Shown here: one piece after another, positions 7,717 to 12,879 of the stretch
How the letters are laid out: every line of letters begins with the position of its first letter
How positions within the stretch are numbered: the stretch's first letter is position 1
Assembly: GCA_001701065.1 (NCBI GenBank)
Contig: DAAL01000245.1
Location: 1 to 12,879, forward strand
Reading direction: 5' to 3'
Length of the DNA stretch: 12,879 bases
Source of the DNA: Bacteroidales bacterium GP4
GTDB taxonomy: Bacteria > Bacteroidota > Bacteroidia > Bacteroidales > Muribaculaceae
Translations under genes and position numbers: made by a program
Notes under the pieces: model-generated
Told to the model about the DNA's origin: nothing
Databases searched by the model: none
What the model saw: the letters and a program-made list of their open reading frames with translations, nothing else

Positions 7717-10557
7717 TTAAATGGTTTGGTCGGGTCTATGCTGTTTCACGGTTTTGAAATCAGTGGGCGATTTGCCGAAGTGTTTCTTGAACACGGTGCT
7801 GAAATAACCTACCGATGAAAATCCACACTTATCGGCGACTTCGCTTACATTGTAACGCCCGCTTTTGACCATGTCAAAAGCCTTGTTCATGCGCACGCTG
7901 CGGATGAAGTTGACTATGGACATTTCAGTGGTGGTTTTGAGTTTCTTGAACAACAGCGATGTACTTACACCCATCTCCTTGGCGAATGTGTCCTTGTTGA
8001 ATCCCGCATCGGACAGGTGGGCGAGAACTACTTGGGTGGCTTTCTCCACAAATTCCTTGTTCATCGCCTGATCGTAACCGTCGTCGAAGAGGTCTTCATC
8101 ATCGGTATCGATGATGTCATCCTCGTCATTATCGTCATTATAGAGCGATTTTCGTATATCCGGCGGTAAATCGTTTAGTGCTGCGGTTGTTGCCTCAGGA
8201 ACCGGAGTAATGTCGGTAATAGCCTTGCGGACTGCACGCTTGCGGCGTAAACGCCTTATTGCAACGATGGTAACCGCTGCGATTACGAGGATTCCGGTGA
8301 GGAACCACCATGTGAGGTAAAACGGCGGGTCGATTACTATGTTCACAGTGCGCTCGGTCACGGCTCCTTGATGATAGAGCCGTATATTGAGACGGTGTTT
8401 TCCGGGATGCAGTCCGTCATAGGTCAATACTCCTTTTTCAGTAGGGGTGCTCCATTCATCGTCCGTGCCGTCCATCTTCCATGAGAACAACACTTTCTGT
8501 GTTCCGGTGCGCAGCGGCAGCAGATTAACCGTTATGTTGTTCTTGGATAGCGGCACATGCAGGGTCTCGATGCTGTCGAGCGGCATATCCGGCATCAGTT
8601 CGGGCAATTTGCGTATCGACTGCCCTGAAATGAGGATGTCCTGCATATATATGTGTCCGTCCTCCTTGTTGGATGTGAGTTTGGCGGAATCGAGCATCAG
8701 CAATCCGTCGGAGGTTCCCCATCCTATGGTGGAGTCGGACAGCGGTATTCCGGCATGAGGATTATAGGTTATGGACTGATGCACTATAGGCAATGAGAAG
8801 GATGTCACGGTCTTATCCTCGGTGTTGAAGCAGCATATCCCTTTGTCGGATCCGAGCCACAGTTTTTTGCCGTCCTTAACAAGGCTTGTGATGTTATTGG
8901 AGATGATGCCATGGGCTATGTCGTAAGAAGCGACCTCGCGTGAATTCATGTCGTAGGATATCAATCCTTTGCCCCGCAGGGCAATCCACACTTTGTCGTC
9001 CACAACCGCCACATCCTCAAGCAGATTGTCGGTGAAGATAACGTTGTATCGCTTTGTGTCCTTGTCAAATGTCACCAACTTGTTGAAGCTTACGAGAATC
9101 AAGGTGTTGTCGTCGTATTCCACAACACGTGATGCCACGGGGGAGGGAAAGCTTTCAAAGTCTACGCTGTCGTTACGGTAACGAAGTATCTCGGGTGACA
9201 TTCCCGCCACCCACATATCGCCGTTGCTGTCTTTGATTATGTCGTAGATGAATCCTATATTGGAAAGGAGCCCCATGCCCTCATTGTAGCGTTTCTTTAT
9301 CCTCGGATTGTCATTGTCCAGAATAAAAACGCCATGGGAGTAGGCACCTACCCATATATTTCCTTCGGCATCCTCGCTTATGGCACGCACGATGAACGCT
9401 TCTTCGCCTTTTTCCTCGAAATAGTTCAGCCAATCGCCGGTAGCCGGATTCCAACGGCTGAGTCCGCTGTTGGTACCCATCCATATATTCCCTTTTGAAT
9501 CCTTGAATACCTCGTAGATATAGTTGTTAACAAGAGAGTTGGGGTTATCGGCTGAATGCCGAATCTTCCTGATAGGAGAGGGTTTCATGTCGCATAGTTC
9601 CACACCTCCTGTAAATGAACATATCCACACCTTGTCAGGATTTTCACAGAATATTTCCTGCACGCCGTTGCCTCTTATCGTGTAAGGCTTTACGGCGTTC
9701 TCCTGATAGATATTAAGTAATGTTCCGTCATTGCGGCTTATCTCCCATATGCCTCTTCCGTCGATGGCGCACCATAACGATGAATCGGACACCGCTTCGA
9801 TGTCCCTTATCAGCTGACGGGGAAAATGCTTTATTGTGATATCCTTCACTATGTCCTTGTCAAAGTCGTAGTATTTCAGCCCTCGGGACACTGTGCCTAT
9901 CCATAGCCTATGGCGTGATTCGTCGAAATAGAGCGCAGAAGCGAGTATTCCGGAAGTATTGTTAATGAGCGATACGTTTTCGCCTGATGGATTCACCTTA
10001 TATATACCGCTTGTCGACACTGCTATTATGGTGTTGTTGTCGACGTTCAACAGGCTTCCAACCATTCCTTCCACTCGCGTCACTTTCCGCAGGCTGTCGG
10101 GATGATTGTAGAACAGTCCATCGGACGATGCTATCCATAATTCACCGTCGGGCGATGTAATCACGTCAGTAATGTACACCTCTTTATTATTAATAGCCTC
10201 CGCTACGTCGATAAGTTTTACAAACCGGTCGGTTTTCTCGTCATATTGCAGTATGTCGCCCTTCGTGTTGAATGCGATGAGTCGATTATAAAGGTATTTC
10301 AATCGGAAATTGTTCGCTCCCCGATGTATGTCGGGCAGATTGTAAACGGTGTGCTCGGTATCGGATATGCGTATAACATCGGTTCTTGAAGCCACCCATA
10401 GAAATCCGTCGTGGTCCTTGCAAAGCGAAGTGGGTTCCAGGATGTCGATGTGCCGGTAATCGTTTATGCTGTAAAATCCCTTGTCGTCAGCTTTGATGGT
10501 AAAAGACAAAGCCAACAACATACACAAATATGCTATCAGGATAAAACTTTTTTTCAC
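7717..10557 (-). CDS. Transmembrane propeller/Y_Y_Y/AraC regulator lacking kinase and receiver domains
   Basis: This 946-aa regulator begins with a signal peptide (1-23, predicted cleavage after IKA). Residues 25-670 form a periplasmic Reg_prop beta-propeller array. About eleven blade motifs are visible, such as GFLWVAS at 51-57, GELWIASSDGLF at 138-149, GNIWMGTNSGL at 356-366 and GNIWVGAYSHGV at 399-410. A Y_Y_Y domain follows at about 678-743, then one transmembrane helix at 748-767. The C-terminus is an AraC-type HTH domain (about 833-935; second HTH VSEVADKCGFSSVGYFSTVF at 904-923). Classical hybrid two-component systems place HisKA, HATPase and receiver domains between membrane and HTH; here only about 63 residues intervene, basic then strongly acidic. 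It probably senses an oligosaccharide directly and acts as a membrane-tethered activator of the divergent esterase/GH43 operon. The start is a GTG; no ATG lies close upstream in frame. Confidence 0.92.
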   Translation of the reverse strand: MKKSFILIAYLCMLLALSFTIKADDKGFYSINDYRHIDILEPTSLCKDHDGFLWVASRTDVIRISDTEHTVYNLPDIHRGANNFRLKYLYNRLIAFNTKGDILQYDEKTDRFVKLIDVAEAINNKEVYITDVITSPDGELWIASSDGLFYNHPDSLRKVTRVEGMVGSLLNVDNNTIIAVSTSGIYKVNPSGENVSLINNTSGILASALYFDESRHRLWIGTVSRGLKYYDFDKDIVKDITIKHFPRQLIRDIEAVSDSSLWCAIDGRGIWEISRNDGTLLNIYQENAVKPYTIRGNGVQEIFCENPDKVWICSFTGGVELCDMKPSPIRKIRHSADNPNSLVNNYIYEVFKDSKGNIWMGTNSGLSRWNPATGDWLNYFEEKGEEAFIVRAISEDAEGNIWVGAYSHGVFILDNDNPRIKKRYNEGMGLLSNIGFIYDIIKDSNGDMWVAGMSPEILRYRNDSVDFESFPSPVASRVVEYDDNTLILVSFNKLVTFDKDTKRYNVIFTDNLLEDVAVVDDKVWIALRGKGLISYDMNSREVASYDIAHGIISNNITSLVKDGKKLWLGSDKGICCFNTEDKTVTSFSLPIVHQSITYNPHAGIPLSDSTIGWGTSDGLLMLDSAKLTSNKEDGHIYMQDILISGQSIRKLPELMPDMPLDSIETLHVPLSKNNITVNLLPLRTGTQKVLFSWKMDGTDDEWSTPTEKGVLTYDGLHPGKHRLNIRLYHQGAVTERTVNIVIDPPFYLTWWFLTGILVIAAVTIVAIRRLRRKRAVRKAITDITPVPEATTAALNDLPPDIRKSLYNDDNDEDDIIDTDDEDLFDDGYDQAMNKEFVEKATQVVLAHLSDAGFNKDTFAKEMGVSTSLLFKKLKTTTEMSIVNFIRSVRMNKAFDMVKSGRYNVSEVADKCGFSSVGYFSTVFKKHFGKSPTDFKTVKQHRPDQTI

Positions 10558-10592
10558 TGCGCAAAATGCTTTATACGAAATGCGACATAAAA

Positions 10593-10603
10593 TTAGTAAA
10601 AAT
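10593..10603 (+). repeat. Direct repeat copy 1, TTAGTAAAAAT
   Basis: This is the first of three TTAGTRAAAAT copies in the divergent promoter region, 36 bp upstream of the regulator GTG. The exact 11-mer recurs at 10786-10796, and a one-mismatch copy lies at 10627-10637, 34 bp away (about three helical turns). AraC-type proteins often bind direct repeats, so these are candidate operator half-sites. The A+T richness of the region lowers confidence. Confidence 0.35.
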
Positions 10604-10626
10604 CGTTCTAATAAAAAAAGAACAAT

Positions 10627-10637
10627 TTAGTGAAAAT
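10627..10637 (+). repeat. Direct repeat copy 2, TTAGTGAAAAT
   Basis: One mismatch (G for A at the sixth position) from the other two copies. It shares the extended 5' context ATTTAGT with copy 3. Candidate AraC-type half-site in the divergent promoter region. Confidence 0.3.
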
Positions 10638-10686
10638 TTCAATATTTGTTCGATTTTCCCCATTTGAAGTGCCTAAAAAGGGTCAG

Positions 10687-10706
10687 AATATCTAATATTA
10701 GAAATT
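10687..10706. promoter_or_regulatory. Palindrome TCTAATATTAGA in the divergent promoter region
   Basis: TCTAATATTAGA (10691-10702) is a perfect 12-bp palindrome, and three more pairs extend it to 10687-10706 with a single mismatched pair (10690/10703). Its centre is about 50 bp upstream of the -7 box of the esterase operon and about -64 from the expected start site, a normal place for an activator site. It may bind the divergent regulator or another factor; the function is inferred from position. Confidence 0.35.
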
Positions 10707-10746
10707 TAATATCCATTTTTAAAGATAATGTAACGGTATTAAATGT

Positions 10747-11979
<1,233 letters not shown>

Positions 11980-12000
11980 CTAATGTAAGTAAATTTTGTT

Positions 12001-12744
12001 ATGGTAAAATTAAAATTTTATGCAAGCCTTGGGCTTATTATGACTATGTGGCTGTCAGGTCATGCGCAAGCACCGTCGACACCCCGACCCGAGTCTTTTC
12101 CTCCTCCAAGACAGAACTATGAGATTCAGACACCAACCTATCTTTCGGACTACTTTACCGAAGGAACCGAGGGTTGTGTCGCCCCTGACGGAAACGGATT
12201 CATCAGGAGATGGCTGTTGCTTGAACCTATAAGCAAGCCAAACCGCTCCAATGTGGTGTTCACCGACAGTTATCTTGACCAAGTGCTTGACTCTGTTTAT
12301 TTCAAGGGTCAGTTCACTGACATTCCTAAGGATGGAGCCAAGGTGAAAGTGGGCAAAACCAAACTTCAGTGGCATGCTCTTGACAGCAAGCTGTTCAATG
12401 TCAAGCTGTACCGCTTGGCTGCCGCGTTGAAAAAGCCGGTGTACGGTGTCATATTCCAGGCAGTGACAGTAATCGACTGTCCTGAGGATATAAAGGATGT
12501 GCGCTTGTCGGTAGGCTCCAATTCAGCATCAAAATGGTGGCTTAACGGCGAAGAAGTGCTGGTGCTGTCAGGCGACCGCCGCATGGTGGCTGATGACTGC
12601 ATGTCGAAGCGTTTGACCCTTAAGAAGGGCAAGAACGTGCTGCGCGGCGCAGTGATCAACGGTCCCGGCATGAGCGACTTCTGTGTGCGCTTTGTCGACG
12701 AGAAAGGTAATCCTGTTAAAGAATATACAACATGTTTTAAATGA
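12001..12744 (+). CDS. Small secreted protein with putative sugar-binding beta-sandwich
   Basis: This 247-aa protein has a signal peptide (about 1-24, HAQA|P) followed by a Pro-rich linker (25-38). The body has a conserved-looking first part (YLSDYFTEGTEGCV at 47-60, RRWLLLEPI at 69-77). The second part resembles galactose-binding-like jelly-roll domains found in glycan-active proteins: SNSASKWWLNGEEVLVLSGD at 173-192, then LTLKKGKNVLRGAVIN at 205-220. No nucleophile elbow, GDSL motif or paired-acid GH motif is visible, so it is probably non-catalytic, a binding or accessory module. I recall similar proteins from Bacteroidales glycan loci, sometimes labelled acetylxylan esterase without obvious catalytic residues. 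The start lies 21 bp after the esterase stop, and its stop overlaps the next ATG (ATGA), showing tight operon linkage. Confidence 0.75.
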   Translation: MVKLKFYASLGLIMTMWLSGHAQAPSTPRPESFPPPRQNYEIQTPTYLSDYFTEGTEGCVAPDGNGFIRRWLLLEPISKPNRSNVVFTDSYLDQVLDSVYFKGQFTDIPKDGAKVKVGKTKLQWHALDSKLFNVKLYRLAAALKKPVYGVIFQAVTVIDCPEDIKDVRLSVGSNSASKWWLNGEEVLVLSGDRRMVADDCMSKRLTLKKGKNVLRGAVINGPGMSDFCVRFVDEKGNPVKEYTTCFK

Positions 12745-12879
12745 TTATGAAAGCGAAAACCATTATATTAAGCTCTGTGGCGCTGCTCTCGGCGATGTTC
12801 TCGCAAAATGCGGCAGGTCAAACAGGTAAACCCTTTATTCATGACCCGTCCACAATCATGGAGTGTGACGGCAAGTACT
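12741..12879 (+). CDS. GH43-like glycoside hydrolase (5' fragment, cut by window edge)
   Basis: Only the first 46 codons are present. A signal peptide (through about SQNAAG) is followed by FIHDPSTIMECDGKY, which matches the N-terminal first-blade motif of family 43 five-bladed propeller enzymes; the Asp in HDPS is the usual catalytic base. GH43 enzymes remove alpha-L-arabinofuranosyl or beta-xylosyl units from arabinoxylan or arabinan. The ATG at 12741 overlaps the preceding stop as ATGA; a second in-frame ATG at 12747 (MKAK) is an equally good start and gives a more typical signal peptide. Substrate and domain composition beyond the fragment are unknown. Its presence supports an arabinose-polymer role for the operon. 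Confidence 0.75.
   Translation, partial: MIMKAKTIILSSVALLSAMFSQNAAGQTGKPFIHDPSTIMECDGKY

Noticed and set aside
8071..8140. Trinucleotide-like GTC/ATC runs as a microsatellite that might cause phase variation.
   Set aside because: The runs are irregular mixed Asp/Glu/Asn codons, not a uniform repeat, and length change would not shift the frame. They reflect an acidic protein segment.
12741..12879. End-of-window fragment as an intergenic leftover.
   Set aside because: It has an ATGA overlap with the previous gene, a signal peptide and an HDPS motif, so it was kept as a partial GH43-like gene.

Overview
The window looks like a chromosomal segment from a gut-type Bacteroidales bacterium, possibly of the Muribaculaceae (the family-level guess is weak). 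Three things support this. There are Bacteroidetes-type promoters, the clearest being TTTG-N20-TACCTTTG at 5884-5915. There is a periplasmic propeller/Y_Y_Y/AraC regulator of the kind that controls glycan-use loci in this phylum. There is also a carbohydrate esterase/glycoside hydrolase cluster. No rRNA, tRNA, CRISPR array, transposase or phage gene was seen. No gene-free stretch exceeds 300 bases; the longest is the 255-bp divergent gap at 10558-10812.

Region 1 (1-5063, all minus strand) is housekeeping and ion homeostasis: lepA (elongation factor 4), then nhaA (Na+/H+ antiporter), then kup (K+ uptake, cut by the left window edge). nhaA and kup overlap by 23 nt, so they probably form one cation-homeostasis unit. 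Between lepA and nhaA lies a perfect 13-bp inverted repeat whose T9 tail ends directly at the nhaA ATG. This could be a terminator or an attenuator.

Region 2 (5119-5915, minus) is a two-gene toxin-antitoxin-like module with the toxin-like gene first, a 14-nt overlap, an XRE/HTH partner, its own well-matched promoter and an imperfect dyad between promoter and start codon.

Region 3 (5932-7625, minus) is an unrecognised lipoprotein gene whose stop codon shares one base with the start of an LPG-synthase-TM/flippase-like membrane protein gene.

Region 4 (7717-12879) is a glycan-utilisation locus, probably for arabinoxylan or another arabinose-bearing polymer. A divergent 946-aa regulator (minus) faces an operon (plus) of a CE1-like esterase with an N-terminal CBM48-like domain, a small secreted protein with a putative sugar-binding fold, and the start of a GH43-like enzyme (cut by the right edge). 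The regulator is the most interesting object. It has the periplasmic sensor of a hybrid two-component system and an AraC-type output domain, but the roughly 60-residue cytoplasmic linker between membrane and HTH leaves no room for histidine kinase, ATPase or receiver domains. It is therefore likely a one-component transmembrane transcription factor. The divergent gap holds a perfect 12-bp palindrome and three near-identical 11-bp direct repeats that could be its binding sites.
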